Shown here in pieces: positions 1 to 9,072 of a DNA stretch of 64,000 nt; the first letter of the stretch is position 1, and each line of letters begins with the position of its first letter. The translations under genes were made by a program, and so were the position numbers. The stretch comes from Pseudomonas sp. NFACC02 (GTDB lineage Bacteria; Pseudomonadota; Gammaproteobacteria; Pseudomonadales; Pseudomonadaceae), in assembly GCF_900110765.1 (NCBI RefSeq), contig NZ_FOEO01000004.1, positions 1 to 64,000 of the forward strand, written 5' to 3'. The notes below the pieces were generated by a model. It worked only from the letters and a program-made list of their open reading frames with translations. It made no database searches and was not told where the DNA came from.

Positions 1-110
1 GCCGGCTCCCAAAGTATCCGCGTCATCCTCAAGTCTTTGGAACGACGCGAACCCTGTAGGAGCCGTCCGAGGTTACGAGGGCCGCGAAAGCGGTGTGCCT
101 GCCGGGCTTT
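1..110. repeat. REP-like element at window edge
   Basis: From about position 53 there is a GTAGGAGC arm followed by CCGTCCGAGGTTACGAGG and a GCGAAAGCGG-type end. The same CCGAGGTTACGAGG core occurs, in either orientation, at 5876-6222 and 56953-57140. No gene is seen in this stretch. Confidence 0.6.
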
Positions 111-126
111 TTGAGCGCTGTTGGCC

Positions 127-528
127 TCAAGCATCCCGCAGCAGGTCATGGGCATTGAGCAGGCGGTAGGCGATTTCAGGGTTCTTCTCCAGACCACGCC
201 GGATCGCTGCCGGGATTGCCGCGCGGGTCTTGCGGCACATGCCGGGCAACTCCGCGATTTCGATGACGATGCCGCGCATGCTGCGCACCTCATTGAAGCC
301 GGGTGCAATGGTCAAGCGGATGCCGAGCAACTCAAACATGCGTCGCTGCATGTGCTCCAGATCGCTCAGGCTGGCAATGTTCTGCAGACGTTCAAGCAGA
401 CGTTTCTCTTCCTGTCGAGTCAGGCACAGGATGCGCATGTCCGTACCGGGGGTTCCCAGCAAGCGTTCACGGTCGCAAATGCAAGCGCCGGGCGGACACG
501 GTGAGCGAATGGGCAGAGTGGGCGTCAT
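127..528 (-). CDS. Conserved hypothetical protein (133 aa)
   Basis: This is a small soluble protein with no signal peptide or membrane segment. Near the N-terminus it has a CPPGACICDRERLL segment with two close cysteines. A basic, helical body follows, ending in a segment rich in Arg, Ile and Leu (RRGLEKNPEIAYRLLNAHDLL). The cysteine-containing start looks like a family of small Pseudomonas proteins without assigned function, but I cannot name it. The start at 528 has only a weak ribosome site, so a start a few codons away is possible. It lies downstream of, and in the same direction as, the methyltransferase gene. Confidence 0.55.
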   Translation of the reverse strand: MTPTLPIRSPCPPGACICDRERLLGTPGTDMRILCLTRQEEKRLLERLQNIASLSDLEHMQRRMFELLGIRLTIAPGFNEVRSMRGIVIEIAELPGMCRKTRAAIPAAIRRGLEKNPEIAYRLLNAHDLLRDA

Positions 529-650
529 GGGGGTCGATCATAGCGAGGCTTGAGGCCGAATTACAGCCGGGGCACGCGCGGGATTACCTGGCCAGTGTGC
601 GCGACCGTTTCGGCGACTCTCAGGGACCACCGCTGGCAGGCGTTGCCTGG

Positions 651-1595
651 TCAGTTGCCACCTTGCCGGAACACCAGCGCCTTCAGTCCACCCTCAGGCT
701 CTGCGTCGGCAAACTCCGGAGGATTGTCGAGTCGCTGCTCGAATTGCAGGCTCGGCGCTTCGCGGGTCACGCCTTCAATCAGAAAGTCCGCGCCCAACGC
801 CGGGTCGTTCATGCAGGCCAATACCGTACCGTGGGCGCTCAACAGCTCTGGCAGCTTGCGCAGCACCCGCTGGTAATCCTTGGTCAGCAGGAAGCTGCCT
901 TTCTGGAACGACGGCGGGTCGATGATCACCAGATCATAAGGGCCGCCGCTCTTCACCTTGCCCCACGACTTGAACAGCTCGTGCCCAAGAAAGCTGACCC
1001 TGCTCAGGTCATGGCCGTTCAGGCGGTGATTGTCGCGGCCTCGGCTGAGTGCGGCCCGGGACATGTCCAGATTGACCACGAACTCCGCACCGCCCTCGAT
1101 GGCCGCCACGGAGAAGCCGCAGGTGTAGGCAAACAGGTTGAGCACGCGCTTGCCCGAGGCATTGGCGCGCACCCAGTCGCGGCCATAGCGCATGTCGAGG
1201 AACAGCCCCGTGTTTTGCTTCTTGCCAAAATCCACGAGGTAGCGCAAGCCACCCTCGGTCAGGGTCCATTCGTCCGGCATTTCGCCTGTCAGTGCTTCGG
1301 TCAGGCTGTCCGGCAGGTACCGGTGTTGCAGCAACAGGGTGTGAGCCTGGCTGTTGCGCCAGGCGGGTGTCTGGACGAGGTCGTTGAGCAGGCGCTTCAG
1401 CGCATCGAGGTCTTCGCCGGCAGGCTCCTTGAACAGTGACACCAGCATGACGCCCTCCATCCAGTCCACTGTCAGTTGCTCCAACCCCGGCCAGCGTCGT
1501 CCGCGGCCATGGAACAGCCGACGGGTTTCCGCGGGCGGAGGGGCGAGGGCGGTCAGCAGGTGTTGGTTCAGGGTCGTCAGCGCGTCGGCGTTCAT
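651..1595 (-). CDS. Class I SAM-dependent methyltransferase (COG1092/RlmI-like)
   Basis: This is a predicted S-adenosylmethionine-dependent methyltransferase. The C-terminal half carries the Rossmann motif I (VLNLFAYTCGFSVAA) and the motif IV DPPSF signature, as in the COG1092 rRNA cytosine methyltransferases. An acidic residue in VVNLDMS is placed for ribose binding. The N-terminal PUA domain of full-length RlmI is not evident, so this is a shorter member (about 314 aa) and its RNA substrate is unproven. I placed the start at the methionine before NADALTTL (1595); an upstream ATG at 1643 would add 16 poorly conserved-looking residues. It lies just downstream of the LysR gene that ends at 1644. 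Confidence 0.8.
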   Translation of the reverse strand: MNADALTTLNQHLLTALAPPPAETRRLFHGRGRRWPGLEQLTVDWMEGVMLVSLFKEPAGEDLDALKRLLNDLVQTPAWRNSQAHTLLLQHRYLPDSLTEALTGEMPDEWTLTEGGLRYLVDFGKKQNTGLFLDMRYGRDWVRANASGKRVLNLFAYTCGFSVAAIEGGAEFVVNLDMSRAALSRGRDNHRLNGHDLSRVSFLGHELFKSWGKVKSGGPYDLVIIDPPSFQKGSFLLTKDYQRVLRKLPELLSAHGTVLACMNDPALGADFLIEGVTREAPSLQFEQRLDNPPEFADAEPEGGLKALVFRQGGN

Positions 1596-1643
1596 CGGTG
1601 GGCAGCGGGTCGGCAATGAGAAAGGGCGGCATTCTAAACCCAA

Positions 1644-2531
1644 TCAGGGGGCGAGCGTCTGCAACGCGTCGAGGACCTGCTTCAGTGCCTTGTTCACCGG
1701 TTTGTCCTGACGCAACACGATGCCCAGCGTCCGACTCAAAGGTGGCGTCAACGCCTGAACCTGCAAGCTGCGTCGATGATGGGGCGCCGCCACGGACATG
1801 CGTGGCACGATGCTGTAACCCAGGCCGGCGGCGACCATTTCCTTGATGGCCTCGATACTGCCCAGTTCCATCACCGGCTTGATCCGCAGCCCCGCCTGCA
1901 GGAACCACTCATCGATCAGCAGGCGGGTGCTGCTACCTGCTTCGAACACCACCAACGGCAGGTCCAGCAGCGAATCAGGCGTGACCCGCGCTGGCAGGGG
2001 CGACTGCTCGGCGCTGAAAATTGCCACGAATTCATCGTTCAGCAGCGGCGTCACCGACAGGCTGCGACCGGCAGCGGGCAGGGTGACCAGCGCAAGGTCC
2101 AGGCGATTTTCCTCCACCGCACGCAGTATGCCGTCGGTGTTGCCGGTGCTGACCCGCACGTCCAGTGCAGGAAATTGCTGGCGCAGGGTTTGCAGAATCG
2201 GCGGAAGGAGGTGGATGCAGGCCGTCGCGCCCGTGCCGATAGCGACTCGCCCGGCAACACCTTGGGCGTGGCTCGACAGGTCAAGCAAGGCGTCTTCTAC
2301 CACCGCATCGATCCGACCAATGTGCTCCAGCAGCGTGCTGCCGGCAGACGTCGGCTTGATACGTTTGCCGACGCGCTCGACCAGGCGCAGGTTCAACCGT
2401 TCTTCGAGCAGCCGGATGTGCAGGCTCACCGCCGGCTGGGTGAGGCCCAGGCGCTCAGCCGCCGCGGAAAAGCTGCCATGGTGGATGACATGGGCAAAGG
2501 TGTGAAGGTGATTGAGGTTGAGCTGATGCAT
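1644..2531 (-). CDS. LysR-family transcriptional regulator
   Basis: This is a 295-aa LysR regulator. The N-terminal winged helix-turn-helix reads HTFAHVIHHGSFSAAAERLG...QPAVSLHIRLLE, and a type-2 periplasmic-binding-like effector domain follows (from about residue 90). It is transcribed divergently from the GNAT acetyltransferase at 2640, so that gene is the obvious target candidate, with the 108-bp gap as the shared control region. The ligand is unknown. Confidence 0.9.
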   Translation of the reverse strand: MHQLNLNHLHTFAHVIHHGSFSAAAERLGLTQPAVSLHIRLLEERLNLRLVERVGKRIKPTSAGSTLLEHIGRIDAVVEDALLDLSSHAQGVAGRVAIGTGATACIHLLPPILQTLRQQFPALDVRVSTGNTDGILRAVEENRLDLALVTLPAAGRSLSVTPLLNDEFVAIFSAEQSPLPARVTPDSLLDLPLVVFEAGSSTRLLIDEWFLQAGLRIKPVMELGSIEAIKEMVAAGLGYSIVPRMSVAAPHHRRSLQVQALTPPLSRTLGIVLRQDKPVNKALKQVLDALQTLAP

Positions 2532-2639
2532 GTCAAAGTTTTACTGATGCTGAGAATGACGAATCATAGCTTTGTTTTGGGATGACGGCGCGTCATCATT
2601 GCTCATCCGTTTTTACCGTGATCCAGAAGAAGACCGCAC

Positions 2640-3173
2640 ATGCCCCACGACCTTATCTTGCGCGACGCCCTCGAACACGACATGCCCGCGGTGCAGGCGA
2701 TCTATGCCCATCATGTGGTTCATGGCACCGCCAGTTTCGAGCTGGAGCCGCCAACCCTGGCGCAGATGTGCCAGCGCCGCAGGGATGTGTGTGGCCACGG
2801 TCTGCCTTATCTGGTGGCCGAACTCGAGGGCGAGGTCGTCGGCTACGGTTATGCGACGTTGTATCGGCCGCGTCCGGCGTATCGTTTGACCGTGGAAGAT
2901 TCTGTGTACGTGCGCGAAGGCATGGCGGGCAGAGGCATCGGCCGGGCGTTGCTGGCGCTGATCATTCAGCGTTGCATCGACGGCGGTCGTCGACAAATGG
3001 TTGCGGTCATCGGCAACAGCGAAAATACCGCCTCGATCCGCCTTCACGAGCGATTGGGGTTTCGTACCGTTGGCGTATTTGAATCGGTAGGCTTCAAGCA
3101 CGGCCGTTGGCTGGACACTGTTTTGATGCAACGCGAGCTGGGCGATGGGGCAGCGACCGATCCCCTTGGCTAG
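2640..3173 (+). CDS. GNAT N-acetyltransferase, phosphinothricin/methionine-sulfoximine type
   Basis: This 177-aa protein is laid out like the Pat/Bar/MddA acetyltransferases: an N-terminal IRDALEHDMPAVQAIYAHHV-like segment, a VYVREGMAGRGIG acetyl-CoA pyrophosphate loop, and a C-terminal NTASIRLHERLGFRTVGVFESVGFKHGRWLDTVLMQREL. In this family the enzyme N-acetylates L-phosphinothricin, methionine sulfoximine or methionine sulfone with acetyl-CoA in the cytoplasm. The natural substrate here is not shown. It is divergent from the LysR gene at 1644-2531, which probably controls it. It has a short tail after MQREL compared with typical members. Confidence 0.85.
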   Translation: MPHDLILRDALEHDMPAVQAIYAHHVVHGTASFELEPPTLAQMCQRRRDVCGHGLPYLVAELEGEVVGYGYATLYRPRPAYRLTVEDSVYVREGMAGRGIGRALLALIIQRCIDGGRRQMVAVIGNSENTASIRLHERLGFRTVGVFESVGFKHGRWLDTVLMQRELGDGAATDPLG

Positions 3174-3275
3174 CGCGTGCTGGCTGTCAGCGGGGCGTGA
3201 CGCTCAGTCTCTGTGCGTCGCCCTTGGCCGGAAGCCTTAATGGAAAGGTGTCATTCTGTATTACGTAATATGTTT

Positions 3276-4583
3276 TCAGGTGGCTTGAGGCTGGTCCGGT
3301 TGGCGTTGATCATCGCCAGAATCAGCGTGTGGCGGCTGCTGGCGCTCTGTCGAGTCTGACGTGTTCGCGAGGGTTTCGGGTACCCCTAACCACAACAGCA
3401 CGAACGCTACAGCAGCGATGGCTGCCAATGTCAGGAAGGCCGCGCTGTAACCGGCTTCGCGAATGACCAGACCGGCCAGGCCATTACTCAACGCCGCGCC
3501 CAGACCGAATACCGTCGAGATGGCACCGAGGCTGACGTTAAACCGTCCGGTGCCTTGGGTCAGGTCCTTGACCACCAAGGGCAGCAAGGCGCCGAACGCG
3601 CCGGCGCCGATCCCGTCGAGCAATTGCACGGCCACCAGCCAGAACGGATTGTCCGACAGCACATAGAGCACGCCCCGCAATGGCAAGATGACAAAGCCCG
3701 CGAGCAGCAACGGTTTGCGTCCCCAGTTGTCTGCCTTTGCGCCCACCAGCCAGGCCACTGGCACCATCACCAGTTGCGCCGCCACGATGCATGCCGAGGT
3801 CAGCGGCGTGGCGAGCTGAAGGTCGATTTGTGACAGCTTCTGGCTGACCAGCGGCAGCATCGCCGCGTTAGCCAGGTGAAAGAGGCCGCAGCAGATTGCG
3901 AAGACCAACAGCGGCCGATTGTGCAGCAGCGCTGCCCATCCGCTCGGTTGATCGTTCGCGCCCTCGTCACTGGGGTCGAAGCCTCGGGCCACGTCATGAT
4001 CGATGGCATTGCCGTCGACGAAGCTCACTGCGACGATACTTGCCAAGGCCATGAAGGCCATCAGATAAAACACCGCAATCGGTCCGAACAGCCACGAGCA
4101 CCCGCCGGCCAGCAAGGCTGCGCAGGCGTTGCCGGCGTGGTTCCAGGTTTCGTTGCGGCCGGTGCGCCGGGTGAACGCCTTGGGTCCGGTGATCCCCAGG
4201 GAAATCGCCGCGATGGCGGGCGCGAACACGGACCCCGCGATGGCGCTGAGCGATTGGGTGATGGCGACCCACGTGAAACTGTGGATGAACGGCAGCACCA
4301 CGCAGCCCGCTGTCACCAGCAGTGCCGCCACGACCACGACCATTCGCTTGCTGCGGGTGCGGTCAATCAGCGCACCCGCTGGCGTCTGGGTCACCAAAGC
4401 CGCTATACCGGCCAGGGTCATGACCAGCCCGATGCTGGCCGGGTCCCATTTGTGCACGGCCAGCAGGTAGATCGCGAGGTAAGGGCCCAGTCCGTCGCGG
4501 ACATCCGCCAGGAAAAAGTTGAGGCCGTCCAGTGAACGGTTGTTACGAAGGTCTGAGTGACGCGCGGCGGATGGGCTGGTCAA
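3276..4583 (-). CDS. MFS transporter
   Basis: This is a 435-aa inner-membrane major facilitator with about twelve hydrophobic segments. The loop after TM2 contains PAGALIDRTRSKR, the usual MFS cytoplasmic motif A position. A hydrophilic central loop (about residues 193-215) divides the two six-helix halves, and the C-terminal tail is polar and Pro/Gln-rich. The substrate cannot be read from the sequence. It stands alone, convergent with the GNAT gene and divergent from hemB, with about 230 bp to the latter. Confidence 0.88.
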   Translation of the reverse strand: MTSPSAARHSDLRNNRSLDGLNFFLADVRDGLGPYLAIYLLAVHKWDPASIGLVMTLAGIAALVTQTPAGALIDRTRSKRMVVVVAALLVTAGCVVLPFIHSFTWVAITQSLSAIAGSVFAPAIAAISLGITGPKAFTRRTGRNETWNHAGNACAALLAGGCSWLFGPIAVFYLMAFMALASIVAVSFVDGNAIDHDVARGFDPSDEGANDQPSGWAALLHNRPLLVFAICCGLFHLANAAMLPLVSQKLSQIDLQLATPLTSACIVAAQLVMVPVAWLVGAKADNWGRKPLLLAGFVILPLRGVLYVLSDNPFWLVAVQLLDGIGAGAFGALLPLVVKDLTQGTGRFNVSLGAISTVFGLGAALSNGLAGLVIREAGYSAAFLTLAAIAAVAFVLLWLGVPETLANTSDSTERQQPPHADSGDDQRQPDQPQAT

Positions 4584-4816
4584 GACGGTTCTCGGGGTAA
4601 GCGCTCGTGCAACCGGGATGGTTGCCGCTCTTGCTTAATGACCGGGCGCCGTTGAGTTGGTTCGACGCCCCCCTGGCAACTATTACCGGTCTGGTAAGGG
4701 ACTTTATTGCCGCGACATTTGAATCGAGAACGGTGCAGGCATAAGCTTCGCGCCATTGATATCGTCCGGACACGTCGGTCCGGTCGTTTTTCGGAAACTT
4801 TTCATCAGGAATTGCC

Positions 4817-5791
4817 ATGTCCAGCCTGTTTCCCGCCGCCCGTCCACGTCGCCTGCGCAGCAACGCACACTTTCGTGCGTTGTTCCAGGAGACTGAATTC
4901 ACGCTGAACGATCTGGTGCTGCCGATCTTCGTCGAGGAAGAAATCGACGATTTCGTGCCGATCAACAGCATGCCGGGGGTGCGTCGCATCCCCGAGTCGA
5001 AGCTGGCCCAGGAGGTGGAGCGTTATGCCCGCGCCGGGATCAAGTCGGTGATGACCTTCGGCGTGTCCCACCATCTGGATGCCTCGGGGAGCGACACCTG
5101 GCAGGAGAACGGTCTGGTGTCGCGCATGTCGCGCACCATCAAGGACGCGGTGCCGGAAATGATCGTGATGTCCGACACCTGCTTTTGCGAGTACACCGAC
5201 CACGGCCATTGCGGCGTGATGCACGGTGCGCATGTCGACAACGACGCGACCATCGAAAACCTCGGCAAGCAGGCCGTCATGGCTGCGCGCGCGGGCGCTG
5301 ACGTGATTGCCCCGTCGGCGGCGATGGACGGTCAGGTCAAGGCGATTCGTGCCGCGCTGGACGCAGCGGGTTTCACGCAGACGCCGATCATGGCGTACTC
5401 GACCAAGTTCGCCTCGTCGCTGTACGGCCCTTTCCGCGAAGCAGGCGGTTCGGCGCTCAAGGGTGACCGCAAAAGCTACCAGATGAACCCGATGAACCGC
5501 CGCGAAGCCCTGCGTGAATCGCTGCTGGACGAGGCCGAAGGCGCCGATGCCCTGATGGTCAAGCCTGCGGGCGCCTACCTGGACATCATCCGCGATATCC
5601 GCGAAGCCTCGAACCTGCCATTGGCGGCGTATCAGGTGAGCGGCGAGTACGCGATGATCAAGTTCGGTGCCCAGGCCGGTGCCATCGACGAGGGGCGCGT
5701 GGTGCGTGAAAGCCTGGGCGCGATCAAACGCGCGGGCGCAGACCTGATCTTCACGTACTTCGCGATGGATCTGGCGCTGAGCGGGATCTGA
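4817..5791 (+). CDS. hemB: Delta-aminolevulinic acid dehydratase (porphobilinogen synthase), Zn-cysteine type
   Basis: It condenses two 5-aminolevulinate molecules to porphobilinogen in cytoplasmic haem synthesis. At 324 aa it is full length. The Schiff-base lysines are K197 ([12 protein letters not shown]) and K249 ([11 protein letters not shown]). The metal site reads [13 protein letters not shown] (C122, C124, C132), the three-cysteine zinc site of E. coli, yeast and mammalian enzymes. The well-known P. aeruginosa enzyme instead has the Mg-type aspartate-rich version. This copy may therefore be a second hemB paralogue. It is monocistronic, followed by a REP block. Confidence 0.95.
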   Translation: MSSLFPAARPRRLRSNAHFRALFQETEFTLNDLVLPIFVEEEIDDFVPINSMPGVRRIPESKLAQEVERYARAGIKSVMTFGVSHHLDASGSDTWQENGLVSRMSRTIKDAVPEMIVMSDTCFCEYTDHGHCGVMHGAHVDNDATIENLGKQAVMAARAGADVIAPSAAMDGQVKAIRAALDAAGFTQTPIMAYSTKFASSLYGPFREAGGSALKGDRKSYQMNPMNRREALRESLLDEAEGADALMVKPAGAYLDIIRDIREASNLPLAAYQVSGEYAMIKFGAQAGAIDEGRVVRESLGAIKRAGADLIFTYFAMDLALSGI

Positions 5792-5811
5792 TTCATACGC
5801 AGCAGAGAGTC

Positions 5812-6306
5812 TGTGGGAGCCGGCTTGCTGGCGAATGCGGCGGGTCAGCAAACATCGACGGTGCCTGATCCATCGCATTCGCTGCCCTCGTAACCTCGGA
5901 CGTCTCCCACAGAGGGCCGGGTTGATGCGCGAACCTGTGTCCAGACCGCAGACCTGTGGGAGTGAGCTTGCTCTGGGCGGCATTCCGACGAATGCGGTGG
6001 GTCAGTAAATATCGATGGTGCCTGATCCACCGCATTCGCTGCCCTCGTAACCTCGGACGGCTCCTACAGGGGCTGGGTTGTTCACAAACCAGTGTCCAAA
6101 CCGCAGACCTGTGGGAGCCGGCTTGCTGGCGAAAGCATTGGGTCAGCACCATCAACGGTGACTGACCCACCGCATTCGTCCGAATTGCGGCCCAGACCCT
6201 CGTAACCTCGGACGTCTCCCACAGAGGGCCGGGTTGATCGCGAACCTGTGTCCAGACCGCAAACTGTGGGAGTGAGCTTGCTCTGGGCGGCATTCCGACG
6301 AATGCC
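5812..6306. repeat. Mosaic REP array (about 0.5 kb)
   Basis: This gene-free block contains at least four GTGGGAGC/GCTCCCAC arms, three copies of CCTCGTAACCTCGGACG, and repeated connecting pieces such as CGCATTCGCTGCC, GTGTCCAGACCGCA and GGCGGCATTCCGACGAATGC. The pieces recur in shuffled order, and the same pieces reappear next to hrpK at 56869-57250. Reading frames across it change with each copy and look spurious. Confidence 0.85.
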
Positions 6307-6393
6307 GGGGCACATCCAATGAACCAGTCATGGATGGACCCGGACTTCGTGAACGAACTCACGCCCTCAGCGTCCGGTCGATCGACATGACCG

Positions 6394-7299
6394 CTACCCC
6401 TGCCAATCCTTGCTCGCCTCGGTCATCATCTCTTTGATCAGCACGCCGAAACGCTGACTCAGCAGGCTTTGTGGTCTGTCTTCCGGCAGCAGCAGGTAGG
6501 TGGAAAAACGGATCTGCGGCAGGAACGGACGGGTTTCGATGCCCATGTGCACATACTCCAGTGCCACCATCGGGCTGACGATACTCACGCCCAGTCCCAA
6601 CGCCACCAATGAACACACGGTCGCCGCATAGGGCGTCTCCAGGTTCAGCTTGCGGTATTCCTTGTCGCCTGCGAACGCACGGTCTACGCGGGTGCGCGAG
6701 CCGTCATTGAGCGACAGCGAGATAAATTCCTCGCCGTTCAGATCATCGGGTTTCACCGACGTGAGTTGGCTCAGGCGATGCCCCTTGGGAAACACACAGA
6801 CCCCTGGCACGTCGCAGATCTTCTGCGTGCGCACCCCGGGCATCTCCTCGCCGACGTAGGACGCGAGCCCTACATGGCAGAACTGTGAGGCCGCCCAGTG
6901 CGCAACCATCGGCGAATCGCTGGTGTGGATCGAGATGGCGGCTTCGGGGTTCTCCTGACGAAAACGCTGGATGACTTTCGGCAGCACGGTCAGCGAGAGC
7001 GACGGTACCGCCGCGATGCGCAACTGCCCGGTACCCCCACGGCGGATGTTCTGCGCCGACTTCTCCAGGCTCTGCAAACCGATGAATGCACGCTCCACGT
7101 CGGCGAAGAGGGCCGCGCCTTCGTCGGTGGGCAAGAGGCGTCCCCCCACGCGTTCGAACAATTTAAAACCACTGGCCCGTTCCAGTTGCGCAATCAAGCG
7201 GCTGATGTTGGGTTGCGAGGTGTGCAGCGACTCGGCTGCGGCGGTCATCGAGCCGCTCAACATCACGGCACGGAACGCTTCGACTTGTTTGAAGTTCAT
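6394..7299 (-). CDS. LysR-family regulator of the adjacent ABC transporter/lyase operon
   Basis: This 301-aa LysR protein starts MNFKQVEAFRAVMLSGSMTAAAE, with helix-turn-helix SLHTSQPNISRLIAQLE and a substrate-binding-like effector domain after residue 90. The methionine at 7299 was chosen because it begins the conserved HTH fold; an upstream ATG at 7353 would run through the operator-like dyad. It is divergent from the amino-acid ABC operon starting at 7530. The closest functional class is the OccR/NocR/ArgP-like set that responds to amino acids or opines, which fits the neighbourhood but is inference. Confidence 0.9.
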   Translation of the reverse strand: MNFKQVEAFRAVMLSGSMTAAAESLHTSQPNISRLIAQLERASGFKLFERVGGRLLPTDEGAALFADVERAFIGLQSLEKSAQNIRRGGTGQLRIAAVPSLSLTVLPKVIQRFRQENPEAAISIHTSDSPMVAHWAASQFCHVGLASYVGEEMPGVRTQKICDVPGVCVFPKGHRLSQLTSVKPDDLNGEEFISLSLNDGSRTRVDRAFAGDKEYRKLNLETPYAATVCSLVALGLGVSIVSPMVALEYVHMGIETRPFLPQIRFSTYLLLPEDRPQSLLSQRFGVLIKEMMTEASKDWQG

Positions 7300-7306
7300 G
7301 ACAGAC

Positions 7307-7323
7307 CATATCAATTTGGTATG
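7307..7323. promoter_or_regulatory. Candidate LysR operator (T-N11-A dyad)
   Basis: This 17-bp near-perfect inverted repeat, CATATCAATTTGGTATG, contains a T-N11-A core. It lies 8 bp upstream of the LysR start and within the divergent region to the ABC operon. The layout matches a LysR autoregulatory/activation site. Confidence 0.6.
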
Positions 7324-7529
7324 GACGACCAATGTATTGTCATTTGTTGGCATGAGCCAGAGGCTTTATAACTGTTTTCGACATCGAAGATGCCGCGCAG
7401 ACGGCCGCGATGTCCAGGCGCACCTGACCCCGTGAGGCCGCGCTGTAAATCCCGCTGCTCTCTGCCCTTGAAATCGTTGCGTGACGTCACAGGGTGTGGC
7501 GCCGCGCTGGTAGGTACCCAGGAGGCAAT

Positions 7530-8390
7530 ATGTCGTTTTCATCCAGACTGTTTTCGTTAAGCGTGTTAAGTCGTGTACTCGCGTTCTCGTGTGTCTCCCT
7601 GGCCGGTGTGGCGCAGGTTCACGCGGTGGAGCTGCCGCCCGTTCCCGATGAAATAAAGGAAGCCGGGCAACTGCGCGCCGGGGTGCGGTGTGACCAGCCG
7701 CCGTACGGTTTTCAGAACGGCAACGGTGAGTTCGCCGGCGTCGAAGTCGAGATGTCCAGACAGATCGCGCTCTGGGCGCTGGGCGCCAAGGACAAGGTGA
7801 GCTTCACCTGCGTCACCGCTGAAAACCGCGTTCCGCAGCTGTTGGGGCGCAAAGTCGACTTCCTTATCGCCACCCTCGGGGTCACGCCTGAGCGCCAGCG
7901 GGTCATCGACTTCACCACGCCGTATCGCTGGGGAGCCAGTGACGTGGTGGTCAAGAAGGACAGCCCGATCAAGTCGATCAAGGACCTCAACGGCAAGACC
8001 CTCGCCACCCTCAAGGGCTCGGTGCAGGCCAAGTGGTTCGAGGACCACATGCCGCAGGTCAAGACCCTGCGCATGAACAGCGCGGCCGACGCCTTGCAGA
8101 CCTTTCGTCAAGGCCGCGCAGACGCCTACACCCATGACGCCGCGACACTGGTGGTGGTCGCCGCCAATGACAGCGACGCACGCCTGATTAACGAGCCGTT
8201 CCAGATTTCCGACGCGGCCATTGGCGTGCGCAAGAACGACGAACCGTTGCGCGACTACCTGAGCGCCGCCGTCGCGAAGATGCACGAAGACAAACTGTTC
8301 GGCGGCTGGGTGCGTCAGTACGTTCCAGAAAACATCCAGAGCTACTACCTGAGCGTGTTCGAGCAAGCCAAACCCGCCGAATCACTCTGA
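7530..8390 (+). CDS. Polar amino-acid ABC transporter, periplasmic substrate-binding protein
   Basis: This is a 286-aa family-3 extracellular solute-binding protein. A signal peptide (FSSRLFSLSVLSRVLAFSCVSLAGVAQVHA) precedes the mature VELPPVPDE start. The conserved regions are LRAGVRCDQPPYGF, GVEVEMSRQIA, VDFLIATLGVTPERQRVIDFTTPY and the hinge sequence around KDLNGKTLATLKGSVQAKW. The start at 7530 follows a strong AGGAGG. It opens the operon SBP-permease-permease-lyase-ATPase. In this family the protein captures polar amino acids or derivatives; the ligand here is unknown but probably resembles the substrate of the co-transcribed lyase. Confidence 0.92.
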   Translation: MSFSSRLFSLSVLSRVLAFSCVSLAGVAQVHAVELPPVPDEIKEAGQLRAGVRCDQPPYGFQNGNGEFAGVEVEMSRQIALWALGAKDKVSFTCVTAENRVPQLLGRKVDFLIATLGVTPERQRVIDFTTPYRWGASDVVVKKDSPIKSIKDLNGKTLATLKGSVQAKWFEDHMPQVKTLRMNSAADALQTFRQGRADAYTHDAATLVVVAANDSDARLINEPFQISDAAIGVRKNDEPLRDYLSAAVAKMHEDKLFGGWVRQYVPENIQSYYLSVFEQAKPAESL

Positions 8391-8402
8391 TCGAGCGCTG
8401 TC

Positions 8403-9065
8403 ATGGATTTCGATTTCAATTACTTGTTGGCGCAATGGCCGGCGCTGCTCGACGGTGTCCTGATGACACTCCGGGTCTCGCTGCTCGCCATCGCCTTCTC
8501 CCTGCTGATCGGCATCCTCGGCGGCGCGGCGCGGGCAATGCGCATTCCGGTCCTGGCACAGGTGGTGGCGCTGTACGTCGAGTTGATCCGCAATACGCCG
8601 ATTCTGGTGCAACTGTTCTTCATCTTCTACGGCCTGCCAGCCATCGGGCTTGAACTGTCGCTGTTCTGGTCCGGCGTGTTCTGCCTGTCGTTGTGGGCGG
8701 GAGCGTATCAGGTCGAGAACATGCGGGGCGGGTTGGCCACGGTGGAGCACAAGATGCGCGAGGCGAGCATGGCCTTGAGCCTCAAGCCGCATCAGTACCT
8801 GTATCTGGTGGCCTTGCCGATTGCCTTTCGGACCAGTTTGCCGGCGGTGCTCAACACCGCGATCTCGCTGCTGAAAAACTCGTCGTACCTGCAAGCCATC
8901 GGCCTGGCGGAACTGACGTTCGTGGCGGTCGACCGGATCGCCACGGATTTCAGGGCAATCGAAATGTTCAGCGCGATCTGCGTGATGTACCTGACCCTGG
9001 TGGCGATTCTGGCGCTGTTGACCGGACGCCTGTCTGCCCACCTGCAACGTCCTTTCAGGCACTGA
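8403..9065 (+). CDS. Amino-acid ABC transporter permease (HisM/GlnP family)
   Basis: This 220-aa inner-membrane permease has about five hydrophobic segments. The EAA-type cytoplasmic loop is EASMALSLKPHQYLYLVALPIAFRTSLPAVLNT, where the ATPase docks. The family signature ELIRNTPILVQLFFIFYGLP is present. It starts 12 bp after the binding-protein stop and is followed by the second permease 7 bp later, so the two are co-translated and probably form a heterodimer. Confidence 0.92.
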   Translation: MDFDFNYLLAQWPALLDGVLMTLRVSLLAIAFSLLIGILGGAARAMRIPVLAQVVALYVELIRNTPILVQLFFIFYGLPAIGLELSLFWSGVFCLSLWAGAYQVENMRGGLATVEHKMREASMALSLKPHQYLYLVALPIAFRTSLPAVLNTAISLLKNSSYLQAIGLAELTFVAVDRIATDFRAIEMFSAICVMYLTLVAILALLTGRLSAHLQRPFRH

Positions 9066-9072
9066 GGTCGCG

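Noticed and set aside
303..1439. A 378-codon plus-strand frame opposite the methyltransferase
   Set aside because: No domain or ribosome site, while the minus strand has clear methyltransferase motifs.
5793..6362. Minus-strand frames with repeated peptides such as RSAVWTQVR and RNAAQSKLTPTG
   Set aside because: These are translations of the REP mosaic and recur wherever the repeats recur; they are not genes.
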